From: Burkholderia sp. Bp8992
GTDB lineage: Bacteria; Pseudomonadota; Gammaproteobacteria; Burkholderiales; Burkholderiaceae
Direction of reading: 5' to 3'
Length of the DNA stretch: 64,000 nt
Assembly: GCF_003853705.1 (NCBI RefSeq)
Contig: NZ_QTQI01000003.1
Location: 248,001-312,000 of the forward strand
The translations under genes and the position numbers were made by a program. The notes below the pieces were generated by a model. It had not been told where the DNA came from. It saw nothing but the letters and a program-made list of their open reading frames with translations, and ran no database searches. Within the stretch, counting starts at the first letter, position 1, and every line of letters starts with the position of its first letter. Of this stretch, positions 1 through 8,908 are shown one piece after another.

Positions 1-178
1 CTGTCCGGCAATCCCGTTTTTCAGATGGAAAATGTAATTTCCGGCTTGCAACGGAAATGATTCTAGATGGCGAAAAGCACGTACCGATGAAAAGTGAAAA
101 AAGTTCAAATTTGATTTTCGGCCGGACGAATATCATCGCTCACGTCACTCCATTTCGCGTCCAATCCACGGGCTCACT

Positions 179-1303
179 ATGCGTGCGAATACGATCACCC
201 GGCATGAACTTGGCATGTCCGTCATCCACGCGATCGGCGACGAAGGTTTCAACAGCCTCAGCGCGGCGCTCGACCGCCTCGACCCAGATTTCAAACGCTT
301 GCTCGTCGAGGGCGCGTATGCCGACATCATTGCCCGGCCCAATCTCTCGCTGAAATATCGGGAACTCGTGACGGTCGCGGTTCTCGCAACGATGGGCAAT
401 GCCGATTCCGCGCTGAAATACCATGCGGGCGGCATGCTGAATACCGGCTGGGCACCGCAAGCGGTGCTCGAAACGGTCTTCGATACGCTCTACTATGCAG
501 GCGTGCCGGTGGCCACGGCCGGCATCCGTCATCTCGTGGCGTTGTTACGCGAGCGTGACATCGATATCGGTCGCGACGTCGATCGTCTCGGACGATACGA
601 ATCGGCAACCGCACACATGCTCGAGCGGCGGCAACGGCCATTCGACGCGCTGACGCCAAAGGAGCGCCGGCTCGCCACACTCGCCATCGTCATCGCTCGC
701 GAAAATCGTCACGACGAGGTTCGGGTCCACTTGAACGCATGTCTGCATGTCGGCTGGACGCGCAGCGAACTGACTGAAGTGCTGATTCAACTCACCGGCT
801 ATATCGGCTGGCCGCTCATCCTGCCCGTGTCGCGCATTGCGCTCGACATATTCGACGAGTTCGCCGCGACACAGGGCGGCGCAACGGTCGGACAAGCGGA
901 CGCATCGACCGGACGGAATGCGCTGGAGCGCGATCCGTGTATGCCGGAAGCGTCGGCCGGCCGGCCCGAGATGCCGGCGGCGATCGCAGGTTGTCTCGAT
1001 CGGATGGCCGACGCTGCGTCACGCGTCGAATCGGTCGAACACGTGAAGGCACGGCACCTGACGGCGATCGCGTGCCTGACCTGCCTTGCCCGAAATGCAG
1101 ATGCCGACGCGCTCGCCACGCATATCGTCGACGCGCGCTTGTCGGGCACGTCGCAGCACGAGATCGTCGACGCCATCGTCGGCGCACTGCCTCATGCCGG
1201 CGTGCTCGCCGTGCAATGGGCGCTGGCTGTGGCAAGCCGATCGTTTGCATCGACAGATCCGCATGCGGCGCGCGAGCACGACAACGTGGAGGCATCGGGA
1301 TGA
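179..1303 (+). CDS. Carboxymuconolactone-decarboxylase-fold protein with three repeats
   Basis: A 374-residue protein of the carboxymuconolactone decarboxylase/AhpD-like superfamily. Repeat 1 (about residues 50-125) has the family pattern of a basic residue, LVTVAVLA, then YHAGGMLNTGW and a YYAGVP turn. Repeat 2 (about 160-225) has LATLAIVIA, HLNACLHVGWT and YIGWP. A weaker third copy (about 285-355) has LTAIACLTCLA, ATHIVDARLSGTS and LPHAG. The AhpD CxxC peroxidase pair is absent, so decarboxylase/lactonase-like chemistry or an unknown role is more likely than peroxide reduction. The MaoC gene follows 55 bases downstream on the same strand and they probably share a transcript. The start is not backed by a strong ribosome site; ATG at 215 is an alternative. 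The substrate is unknown. Confidence 0.8.
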   Translation: MRANTITRHELGMSVIHAIGDEGFNSLSAALDRLDPDFKRLLVEGAYADIIARPNLSLKYRELVTVAVLATMGNADSALKYHAGGMLNTGWAPQAVLETVFDTLYYAGVPVATAGIRHLVALLRERDIDIGRDVDRLGRYESATAHMLERRQRPFDALTPKERRLATLAIVIARENRHDEVRVHLNACLHVGWTRSELTEVLIQLTGYIGWPLILPVSRIALDIFDEFAATQGGATVGQADASTGRNALERDPCMPEASAGRPEMPAAIAGCLDRMADAASRVESVEHVKARHLTAIACLTCLARNADADALATHIVDARLSGTSQHEIVDAIVGALPHAGVLAVQWALAVASRSFASTDPHAAREHDNVEASG

Positions 1304-1358
1304 CGACGCTCGAACCCTCCACCCACACCATGCTGCACGAACGACACAGGAGCAAACG

Positions 1359-1829
1359 ATGAACGACGAAGGCGGATACGACCTCGAGGACCTGATGCCC
1401 GGCATGAACGCATGTTTCTCGAAAACCCTGTCCGAGCACGACGTGCTCCTGTTTGCGAGCGCGTCCGGCGACCGGAATCCCGTGCACCTCGACGAAACCT
1501 ATGCACAGCAAACGCGCTTCGGCGGTCGCATCGCGCACGGCATGCTGTCCGCGTCGGTGATCTCGGCGGCGATCGCAACGCATCTGCCGGGGCCCGGCTC
1601 GATCTATCTGTCGCAGGACCTGCAGTTCCGCCGCCCGGTCAAGCTCGGTGAAACGGTTTGCGCGACCGTGACAGTCAAGGAGATACTCGCGAGCCGGCGT
1701 CGGGTCGTGCTGGAAACCTGCTGCCACGTGAACGGGCACGTGGTCGTGGAAGGCACGGCGGTGGTCATGCCCACCAACGCGGCAGCGCGGTCGCAAGAAG
1801 CATCGACCGCACGAGATCAGGAAGCCTGA
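1359..1829 (+). CDS. MaoC family (R)-specific enoyl-CoA hydratase-like protein
   Basis: A 156-residue single hot-dog-fold protein, the usual length for short MaoC/PhaJ hydratases, which add water to trans-2-enoyl-CoA. The hydratase motif is clear: FASASGDRNPVHLDETYA (about residues 27-44) carries the catalytic Asp and His, followed by the GGRIAHGML segment. The ATG at 1359 is chosen because AGGAG lies 7 bases upstream and because the conserved domain starts soon after. It follows the triple decarboxylase-fold gene and probably forms a two-gene unit with it. Pairing with a CMD protein suggests catabolism of an acyl-CoA intermediate, but the substrate cannot be read from sequence. Confidence 0.85.
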   Translation: MNDEGGYDLEDLMPGMNACFSKTLSEHDVLLFASASGDRNPVHLDETYAQQTRFGGRIAHGMLSASVISAAIATHLPGPGSIYLSQDLQFRRPVKLGETVCATVTVKEILASRRRVVLETCCHVNGHVVVEGTAVVMPTNAAARSQEASTARDQEA

Positions 1830-1924
1830 CGATCGTACGGGTCCGGCGTGTCGGATTCAGCTGTTGCCGGCATGCCGCGGCGCGACCGGATGCGGCGGCT
1901 GAAGCCCCGCTGCGTCGCGGTGCG

Positions 1925-2014
1925 GAACGCTGCCGAGTTGCCTTCCCCGTGACCGATCGCGGCACGTGAATCGCCGTGCGGCGGCGCGCATGCGACGGAC
2001 ACCGCATGCGCACG
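1925..2014 (-). pseudogene. Decayed duplicate of the OmpA-domain 3' region
   Basis: The minus strand reads RAHAVSVACAPPHGDSRAAI then GHGEGN, which aligns with ADAVAGYLREHGLQADSFAA then TGHGEAN of the intact OmpA-like lipoprotein just upstream (2120-2782). At DNA level the 14-base block CTTCCCCGTGACCG (plus strand) occurs at both 1942-1955 and 2197-2210, with high similarity on both sides. The rest of the peptidoglycan-binding domain cannot be followed. This looks like a tandem duplication remnant in the 290-base gap between two converging genes. The reading frame around it (1817-2104) has no other protein-like character. Confidence 0.5.
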
Positions 2015-2119
2015 CAGCGACGGGCCGTTCCCGCCGCGGTTGTCTGCGTCGAGCATCATTGCCGCAAGCGAGCCGCCCGACTTCGACGGCCACGCTTGCG
2101 GCAACCTGGCCGAAACGTC

Positions 2120-2782
2120 CTACTTCCGCAGCGAGATTTCCACGCGACGATTGCGTGCTCGCCCTTCGGCGGTATCGTTCGATGCCGCCGGATTGGCTTC
2201 CCCGTGACCGGTCGCGGCAAACGAATCCGCCTGCAGCCCATGCTCGCGCAGATACCCCGCGACGGCGTCCGCCCGGCGCTTCGACAGTGCCTGGTTGTGC
2301 GCGTTCGAGCCCGTCGCGTCGGTATAACCGTCCACCTCCACGCTGGCGAAATGCCGATCACCCTGCTGGTTCAGCAGCGTATCGAGCGCGGTGGTGGCCT
2401 CCGTCGTCAGCACGGCCGAGTCGGTCGCGAAATACGCATCTCCGTTCAGGCTCACCTTCTCGACCGGTGCGGGTGCGGGTGCTACGGCCGCGGCGGCCGG
2501 CGCGGGCGCCGCACCGCACTGGAACACGATCGAATGCGGATCGGCGCCGTCGCGGTACGGCGTGGTGGTGTCGACCAGGAGCACGGGCTCGTTGCCGCAC
2601 ATGCGCGTCGCGACCTTCATGCAGGTCTTCGCGGTCGACAGGATGCCGTGGCAGTCGACCTGGAACGTGCGGACGCCGTTTCGCGACTGCAATTCGTATG
2701 CGTTGTACGTCGGCCCCGACGCACTCGAACAGGCCGCGAGGGAAACGACGGACACCAGCAGTGCAAGATGGATGTTTTTCAC
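2120..2782 (-). CDS. OmpA-family peptidoglycan-associated lipoprotein
   Basis: A 220-residue outer-membrane lipoprotein. Starting from the GTG at 2782, the product has a signal peptide ending in the lipobox LAAC (Cys at about residue 17). A longer reading from 2836 would put a basic stretch before the signal and is less likely; GGAG sits 8 bases before the GTG. Residues 25-100 hold four cysteines, then comes a Pro/Ala-rich linker and a C-terminal OmpA-like domain (about 115-220) with the YFATDSAVLT start, GYTDATGSNAHNQALS and NRRVEI motifs, which bind diaminopimelate in peptidoglycan. It lies 121 bases downstream of the trimeric autotransporter gene on the same strand and probably helps anchor or assemble that adhesin, as paired OmpA proteins do in other Burkholderia adhesin loci (inference). 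Confidence 0.88.
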   Translation of the reverse strand: MKNIHLALLVSVVSLAACSSASGPTYNAYELQSRNGVRTFQVDCHGILSTAKTCMKVATRMCGNEPVLLVDTTTPYRDGADPHSIVFQCGAAPAPAAAAVAPAPAPVEKVSLNGDAYFATDSAVLTTEATTALDTLLNQQGDRHFASVEVDGYTDATGSNAHNQALSKRRADAVAGYLREHGLQADSFAATGHGEANPAASNDTAEGRARNRRVEISLRK

Positions 2783-2903
2783 TTGATTACTCCGAGAATG
2801 CGATGGGCGCAGCGTGCGGCGCGGCCGCACGCGCATGCGTTTGCGTTTGCGTTAGGCGCGGTCCGCTCCGGCCACGCGGGCCGGAACGAACCGCTGCGCG
2901 CGA

Positions 2904-5900
2904 TCACTTCCACTGATACAGCATGCCCGCGCCGACCACGCGCTGGCTGCCGGCGAAACCGCCGTTCAGCGTCGCCTTCAGGTTCTCCGTGACGCGCGCC
3001 TGCACGCCGACCGCCATGGCTTTCTGGCCCTGGAACGTCGCCGTGCCGACCCCCATCGCGAAGTTCGAATCGCGGTCCATGTGCGGGATCGACGCCATCG
3101 CGGCGGTCGCGGCGATCCCCTCGCGGGCCATCGAATCGGTCTGCTGGATCTGCTGCTGCATCTGCGTGAGCTGGTTGTTGACCGTGTTCAGCGATTGCGT
3201 GAACTGGTTCGATACCGCATTCAGCTGGTTCACGTTCACGGCATCGGTGCCCTGCGTGCCGGCCGCGACGTTCACGACCTGGCGTGCCGAATCCGCCGAG
3301 CCGACCGCGACGACGTTCGAGCGTCCGCCGTCGTTGCTGCCCGTGCCGATCGCGGACGAGTTATTGCCCGATGCCGTCGCGCCCACGCCGATCGCAGAGG
3401 AACCGTTGCCCGATGCGAGCGCATTGTTGCCGACCGCCGTGCTGTTCGAACCCGATGCCACCGCCCCCGAACCGCCCGCCGACGAATTCGCGCCGGTCGA
3501 TCCCGGCGGCACGTTCGCGCCGTTCGGGTTCGTCGTGTACTGCCCGCCGAGGTTGGTCGTGCGCTGGTCGATCAGCGTCGTCAACTGGTTCGCGACCGAA
3601 TCGAGCTGCGATACGTTCACCGCGTCCGTGCCGCTCTTGCCGGCGGCGAGGCCGGTGATCTGCCGGTTGCCGATGTTCACTTCACCGGCCGACGATTGCG
3701 GGCTGCCCAGGCCGTACGCGACATAGTTCGTCAGCGCGCCGACCGTGGTCAACGAACCGGCGCCGAGCGCCACGCTGTTCGCGAACGTCGCCGATGCGCC
3801 GGCGCCGAGTGCAAGTGCGTCGGTCGCATTGCTGCGCGCAGCCGAGCCGAGCGCGACGCTGCCCACGCTGACCGCCACCGCGTTGGCGCCCTGCGCAACC
3901 GACTGCGCGCCGGTTGCCGTCGCGCCGCTGCCCAGCGCGATCGCGTCGGCCTGCGCGGAACTCGCCGCCTGCCCGATCGCGATCCCGCCCGGCGCCGTCT
4001 GGTCGACGATTGCGCCGTTGCCGATCCCCACGCCGTTGTCGCCGTTGACGACCGTCGTCGGGCCCACCGCGACCGATTCCGCGCCGACCGCGAGCGAATC
4101 CCCCGCCGTCGAATTCGCGTGGAAGTACTTCTGGCCCGTGACCGCGAACGACTGCAGCGCGCCGGTCAACTGCCGCACCGTCACCGCATCCTGCTGGCCG
4201 GTACCGTCGGCGACGTTGGTGATCTGGCGATACGTCTTGTTCGTTGCATCGCCCACCGATACCGCGCCGAGCAGCGTCTGGTCGGTCGTGTTGAACGGAA
4301 TCGACGCGGTGCCGTTGCGGATGACGCCCGACGACGGCACCACGGCGCGGTCGGCCACCGAACCCGAGCCGAGCGCGATGCTGCCATCGACCTTCGAGAT
4401 CGCGCTCGGGCCGATCGCGACGCTGTCGACACCCACCGCCTGGCTGTCCGGCGCGGTCGAGTTCGCGTGGAAGTACTTGATGCCGTGCGCGTTGATGTTG
4501 TCGATCGCCGAGCCGACGTTGTTGTTGATCGTCGTCGATCCATCGCTGTTGTACGTCACGTACGACGGCGCCGAGATCGTGCCGGTGGTCGGATCGTAGG
4601 TGGCCCCGCCGCCGATCGCGCCGGCCGTGCTGTTGCCGAGGTTCGTGTTGTTGTTCGCGATCGAGCTCAGGCCCGTCGACAGCGAACCGATCCCGGTCGA
4701 CGTGGCGGTCGACAGCGAGGTCAGGTTGCTGTTCGTCGAGCTCAGGCCGGTGGACAGCGAGCCGACGACCGTCGAGGTCGACGTCGACAGCGAAGTGATC
4801 GAGCTGTTGGTCGAGCTCAAGCCGGTCGACAGCGAACCGACGACGGTCGATGTCGACGTGGACAGCGACGTCAGGTTGCTGTTGGTCGAGCTCAGGCCGG
4901 TCGACAACGAGCCGACGACGGTCGATGTCGACGTGGACAGCGAGGTCAGGTTGCTGTTCGTCGAACTCAGGCCGGTGGACAACGAGCTGATGCCCGTCGA
5001 GGTCGACGTCGACAGCGACGTCACCGTACTGTTGGTCGAACTCAGGCCGGTCGACAGCGAGCTGATGCCCGTCGAGGTCGACGTCGACAGCGACGTCACC
5101 GCGCTGTTGGTCGAGCTCAGGCCGGTGGACAGCGAACCGACGACCGTCGACGTCGAGGTGGACAACGACGTCACCGAACTGTTGGTCGAACTCAAGCCGG
5201 TCGACAACGAGCTGATGCCCGTCGACGTCGAGGTCGACAGCGACGCGACCGAGCTGTTCGTAGAACTCAGGCCGGTGGACGTCGACGTGGACAATGACGT
5301 GATCGCGCTGTTCGCCGACGACAATCCGGTCGACGTCGACGTCGACAACGAAGTCACCGCGCTATTGGTCGAACTCAGACCGGTCGACAGCGAGCTGATG
5401 CCCGTCGACGTGGACGTGGACAGCGACGTCACCGCGCTGTTGGTCGAGCTCAAGCCGGTCGACAGCGAACTGATGCCCGTCGACGTGGAGGTCGACAGCG
5501 ACGTCACCGCGCTGTTGGTCGAACTCAAGCCGGTCGACAGCGAACTGATGCCGGTCGACGTCGATGTGGACAACGACGTCACCGCGCTATTGGTCGAGCT
5601 CAAGCCGGTCGACAACGAACTGATGCCCGTCGACGTCGAAGTCGACAGCGACGTCACCGCACTATTGGTCGAACTCAGACCGGTTGACAACGACGAAACC
5701 CCGGTCGACAGCGACGTGATGCTCGACGCCGTCGACGTCGACAGCGAATCGAGCGCCGTGTTCGTCGCGGCAAGCTGCGAGCCGTTGATCGCGTCCGTAC
5801 TCGCCGAACTGATGCGCCCGGCCGCGACGTTGGTGATCTGGCGCTCGGTGCCCGCTGCGCCGACGCTGACGACGCTGGTCGGCGTCGTACCGTTGAAGTT

Positions 5901-7460
5901 GTACGTGACGCCGCCGATCACCGCGCTGGCCGTCGGATTCGGCGCGGCCGTGGTCGATCCCGAGCCGAGCGCGACATCGTTTGCGTTGTTGGCCACGGCC
6001 GACGCGCCGAACGCGACAGCCCCCGCCGCCGCCGCCGTCGACGTATTGCCGAGCGCGAGCGAACCCGTGCCCTGCGCGTTGTTGGTATTGCCGATCGCCA
6101 CCGCGCCGTTGCCGTTCGCGGTGTTGTTCGAGCCCATCGTGACCGCGCCGGTGCCGATCGCGGTGCTCGGATCGCCGATCGCGACCGCGCCGTTGCCGCT
6201 CACCGTCTGCCCCAGGCCGAGCGCGACGGCGCCCGTGCCGCCCAGCACCTTCGAGTTGTTGCCACCCGCGATCGAGCCTGCGCCGGCAGTGGCTGCGACC
6301 GAGTTGCTCGCGCCGATCGCGACGGTCCAGTCCGCCGCCGCCACGCTGTTGATGCCGACCGAGGTCGCCCCGACGCCCGCCGCGGTCGCGCCGGCGCCCA
6401 GTGCGGTTGCCGACGTGCCCGTCGCGAGCGAGAGATTGCCAAGCGCAACCGCGAACTGCTGCGTCGCGGTCGACTGCACACCCATCGCGACCGAACTGAC
6501 GCCCGACGCATTGGCGTTCACGCCGAATGCCATCGCGTTGTCCGCGCCGGCCGTCGTGTTCGAGCCCATCGCGATCGAACTCTGGCCGAGCGACTGCGTG
6601 CCCGAGCCTGGTACGCCCGCGGTGCCGCCCCAGCCGATCGCAATCGACGCCGTGCCCTTCGCGCCGCTGTTCACGCCCATCGCAACGCCTGAATTACCGG
6701 TCGTCAGCGCGCCGCTGCCGACGGCCACGCCTGCCGCGCCCGAACTGGTCGACTGGTTGCCGAGCGCGACGGAGCCCGTGTTCGTGGCATGCGACGCATA
6801 GCCGAGCGAGACGCTCTGCGCGCCTGCCGCACTCGCACCGAGCCCCACCGCCGCCGCGTACTGGCCGGACGCCAGCGCGTTGTTGCCCAACCCGACGGCG
6901 GAAACACCGGTCGCCGCCGCGCCACTGCCCATCGCTACCGCACCGCTCTGCGTCGCGCTCGACAGGTTGCCGATGGCAACCGAGTAGTCGCCCGAACCGA
7001 TTGCCTGCACGCCGAGCGACGCGCTGTTGACGCCGGTCGCCTGCGCGTTGATGCCGATGGCCGTCGACGCGTCGCCCATCGCATGCGCGCCCGGGCCCAG
7101 CGCCGTGGCCGACACGCCCTGTGCCGTCGAGAGATTGCCCAGCGCGGTGGAATTCTGCTGCGCGGCAGTCGAACCGACGCCGATCGAGATCGACGTCACG
7201 CCGCCGTTCGCGGTACCGCCGTCCGGCGCGTACTGCGCATGTGCGCCCACATGGAACAACGCGAGATACGTGGCCGCCATCAGCATGGCCAACCGCCGTG
7301 GCGACGGCATGCCCGCGAGCGCCGACCCGCCCGCGCTCGCTGCATGCTCCGACGCGCGGCGCGACGACGCGACACGCTTGCCGCGTGCCCGATCGAGTTC
7401 CGAAGCCGCAACCCAGGCCCCCAGTGCTTCGTTCCAGATCGACTTGAACGACTTGTTCAT
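2904..7460 (-). CDS. Trimeric autotransporter adhesin (YadA-like)
   Basis: A 1518-residue surface adhesin. The N-terminus MNKSFKSIWNEALGAWV is an extended signal peptide region (ESPR) followed by a hydrophobic signal ending near AHA-Q. Residues about 80-540 are YadA-type head repeats (variants of GxxSxALGxxAxA), with neck motifs such as RQITNVAAG. Residues about 566-934 are a 25-residue coiled-stalk repeat rich in Ser and Thr. A second head/neck region follows (about 935-1390), including two FHANST connectors. The C-terminal ~75 residues (GIAATAAMASIPHMDRDSNF to LYQWK) form the YadA anchor, which makes a 12-stranded trimeric barrel with an aromatic-containing C-terminus. AGGGA precedes the ATG. 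It is secreted by type Vc export and likely mediates attachment and biofilm growth. Confidence 0.97.
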   Translation of the reverse strand: MNKSFKSIWNEALGAWVAASELDRARGKRVASSRRASEHAASAGGSALAGMPSPRRLAMLMAATYLALFHVGAHAQYAPDGGTANGGVTSISIGVGSTAAQQNSTALGNLSTAQGVSATALGPGAHAMGDASTAIGINAQATGVNSASLGVQAIGSGDYSVAIGNLSSATQSGAVAMGSGAAATGVSAVGLGNNALASGQYAAAVGLGASAAGAQSVSLGYASHATNTGSVALGNQSTSSGAAGVAVGSGALTTGNSGVAMGVNSGAKGTASIAIGWGGTAGVPGSGTQSLGQSSIAMGSNTTAGADNAMAFGVNANASGVSSVAMGVQSTATQQFAVALGNLSLATGTSATALGAGATAAGVGATSVGINSVAAADWTVAIGASNSVAATAGAGSIAGGNNSKVLGGTGAVALGLGQTVSGNGAVAIGDPSTAIGTGAVTMGSNNTANGNGAVAIGNTNNAQGTGSLALGNTSTAAAAGAVAFGASAVANNANDVALGSGSTTAAPNPTASAVIGGVTYNFNGTTPTSVVSVGAAGTERQITNVAAGRISSASTDAINGSQLAATNTALDSLSTSTASSITSLSTGVSSLSTGLSSTNSAVTSLSTSTSTGISSLSTGLSSTNSAVTSLSTSTSTGISSLSTGLSSTNSAVTSLSTSTSTGISSLSTGLSSTNSAVTSLSTSTSTGISSLSTGLSSTNSAVTSLSTSTSTGLSSANSAITSLSTSTSTGLSSTNSSVASLSTSTSTGISSLSTGLSSTNSSVTSLSTSTSTVVGSLSTGLSSTNSAVTSLSTSTSTGISSLSTGLSSTNSTVTSLSTSTSTGISSLSTGLSSTNSNLTSLSTSTSTVVGSLSTGLSSTNSNLTSLSTSTSTVVGSLSTGLSSTNSSITSLSTSTSTVVGSLSTGLSSTNSNLTSLSTATSTGIGSLSTGLSSIANNNTNLGNSTAGAIGGGATYDPTTGTISAPSYVTYNSDGSTTINNNVGSAIDNINAHGIKYFHANSTAPDSQAVGVDSVAIGPSAISKVDGSIALGSGSVADRAVVPSSGVIRNGTASIPFNTTDQTLLGAVSVGDATNKTYRQITNVADGTGQQDAVTVRQLTGALQSFAVTGQKYFHANSTAGDSLAVGAESVAVGPTTVVNGDNGVGIGNGAIVDQTAPGGIAIGQAASSAQADAIALGSGATATGAQSVAQGANAVAVSVGSVALGSAARSNATDALALGAGASATFANSVALGAGSLTTVGALTNYVAYGLGSPQSSAGEVNIGNRQITGLAAGKSGTDAVNVSQLDSVANQLTTLIDQRTTNLGGQYTTNPNGANVPPGSTGANSSAGGSGAVASGSNSTAVGNNALASGNGSSAIGVGATASGNNSSAIGTGSNDGGRSNVVAVGSADSARQVVNVAAGTQGTDAVNVNQLNAVSNQFTQSLNTVNNQLTQMQQQIQQTDSMAREGIAATAAMASIPHMDRDSNFAMGVGTATFQGQKAMAVGVQARVTENLKATLNGGFAGSQRVVGAGMLYQWK
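4660..5770 (-). repeat. 75-base tandem repeats coding the adhesin stalk
   Basis: Degenerate direct repeats with a 75-base unit lie inside the trimeric autotransporter gene. Each unit encodes 25 residues of the form SLSTGLSSTNSAVTSLSTST plus a short STGIS-type tail. About a dozen units are seen, some shortened (for example around 5270-5350, where copies lack the SSLSTGLSS half). Units differ mainly at the residues after TNS (AV, SV, NL, SI, TV) and in GIS versus VVG. Such repeats expand and contract by recombination, so stalk length is expected to vary between strains. Assembly errors are also possible here. Confidence 0.92.
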
Positions 7461-8908
7461 CTTGTATTCCCTCGGTTCTCATGTGCTGGATGACGCAACA
7501 GCGCGCGCGTTGGCCGCCGACGACGGGTTGCCTTGCGCCGCTCCTCTACAACTTCGGATATCTAACTAAATAACGGAATGGTGCTGTACGACTCTCACGA
7601 AACAGCGCGTGAACACGCGGTCGCCGTTTGCGCGCGCCTGCCGACGCGACGTGCAACGGCGCTCGCCGGTGATCGAATCAAGGAAGCCGACGTCGCCGGC
7701 CAGACGGCCGCACGATGCCAGCCACACCGCGAAAGCGCGCGTGCGGGCACCGGCGCCCCGTGCCAGGGGCGACATCGTATTTCACGGAAATGCGTCGTTC
7801 AGACGCGGGATGGACGGGTGCTGGCCGGCAACCCGTCATCCGTCACGTCATTCGGGAGGCGGATGACGCCGTACGGTCCCCGGGATGGAAGCGTGCGCCG
7901 CCGGAATGCGGTCGCCGACAGCCGACTCCGGTTCGGGCGAACCGGTGCTGTGATCTGCCACGCCTGTTGATTTCATAATTTTCATGCCCGCCTGATTCGA
8001 TAGCGCACCGCACGCGACTGCCCCGGATGGATCGAACCGCCAGGCTGCCAACGCGAAGCCACTTACCCTTTCCGTCCGGCCGTCAAACGCTTTCCGGATT
8101 TCCGGAAGAGCGCCGACACGCCGAACGACCCCTGCACCGAATTAATCGATCGAATTTTCTTGACGATTTTTTCTCGCCCGGTGCATCACACCCGAACAAT
8201 CCTCGCAATTTGCCGACTTATCTTATATATCAACGTATTCGACGAATTATGAAGTTTGCATTACCCTCGTGCCAGTCATTCGCCCGCTGCCGCATGTTCA
8301 TATTTTGAGAATGCCATCATTCAATGTCACATTGAATGTAGCGAGCATCGGGATGCAGCAGCGGTTATCAATCAGCCCGGAACCGCTCACCTCCGCAGAA
8401 CCGATTCCAGCCGCTCCAGGGCTAGTGTGCTGGCATTCGTCCAAACAAACCTTTTCCCGAGCGGAAAAATACTTTTCCGGAGCGGACGACATTCACATTC
8501 ATACATTTCCGATCGAAATACCATTGATGAATGAGAGGAATTCTGACCGACCATCACCTCGATATCGATCGTGCCGACCGCGAATCTGCAAATGCCATTT
8601 ACACGGAATGTGAATCATGCATTCGACACCCCAAGAATAAATTCATCATCCGGGCCATTCCGATTAAATGATTATAAATGCGGAAATAAAGACCGACATT
8701 TCCACAATGAGTTCGGCATATTTTTCCATTTTCGCGTTTCCGGCCGGAGCCGCCTGCCGCACACGCGCCGCTCCTGCCGCACAAGCCCCCACGAGCGGCA
8801 CGGAATCCTCACTATCAGCCGTGTTGTCGACATATAATTTTTCGCAACAATCGCGCAGATAGCGACGCTTTCAACCTGACAGGCCACCCTTCCATCGCAT
8901 CCGCAACC
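7461..8908. other. Long AT-rich intergenic region between adhesin and its likely regulators
   Basis: This 1448-base stretch separates the divergently transcribed adhesin gene and response regulator. No open frame in it has a ribosome site plus protein-like composition. The first 400 bases are GC-rich; from about 8120 to 8840 the DNA is clearly AT-richer than the flanking genes. It contains a perfect 21-base inverted repeat (8318-8338) and, at 8452-8479, two overlapping hairpins in which GGAAAA (8463-8468) can pair with TTTTCC on either side, so the two structures exclude each other. It is probably a large regulatory region for the adhesin, and a likely target for H-NS-type silencing (inference). 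Confidence 0.6.
8318..8338. promoter_or_regulatory. Perfect 21-base inverted repeat, candidate operator
   Basis: CATTCAATGT-C-ACATTGAATG: two 10-base arms match exactly around one central base. It sits in the AT-rich part of the adhesin/regulator intergenic region, 570 bases upstream of the response regulator start and 857 bases upstream of the adhesin start. Length and perfection suggest a binding site for a dimeric regulator. The protein that binds is unknown; the adjacent AraC-output response regulator is one candidate, although AraC proteins more often bind direct repeats. Confidence 0.55.

Noticed and set aside
4660-5770. CRISPR-like appearance of regularly spaced repeats
   Set aside because: Units are directly adjacent 75-base coding repeats in one frame with no unique spacers and no cas genes.
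3081-6801. Long plus-strand frames (738 and 733 codons) opposite the adhesin gene
   Set aside because: They arise from the repetitive, stop-poor complement of the adhesin repeats and show only the mirrored repeat pattern.
8256-8862. Several short open frames in the adhesin-regulator gap
   Set aside because: No ribosome sites, overlapping in several frames, and composition does not look like protein.
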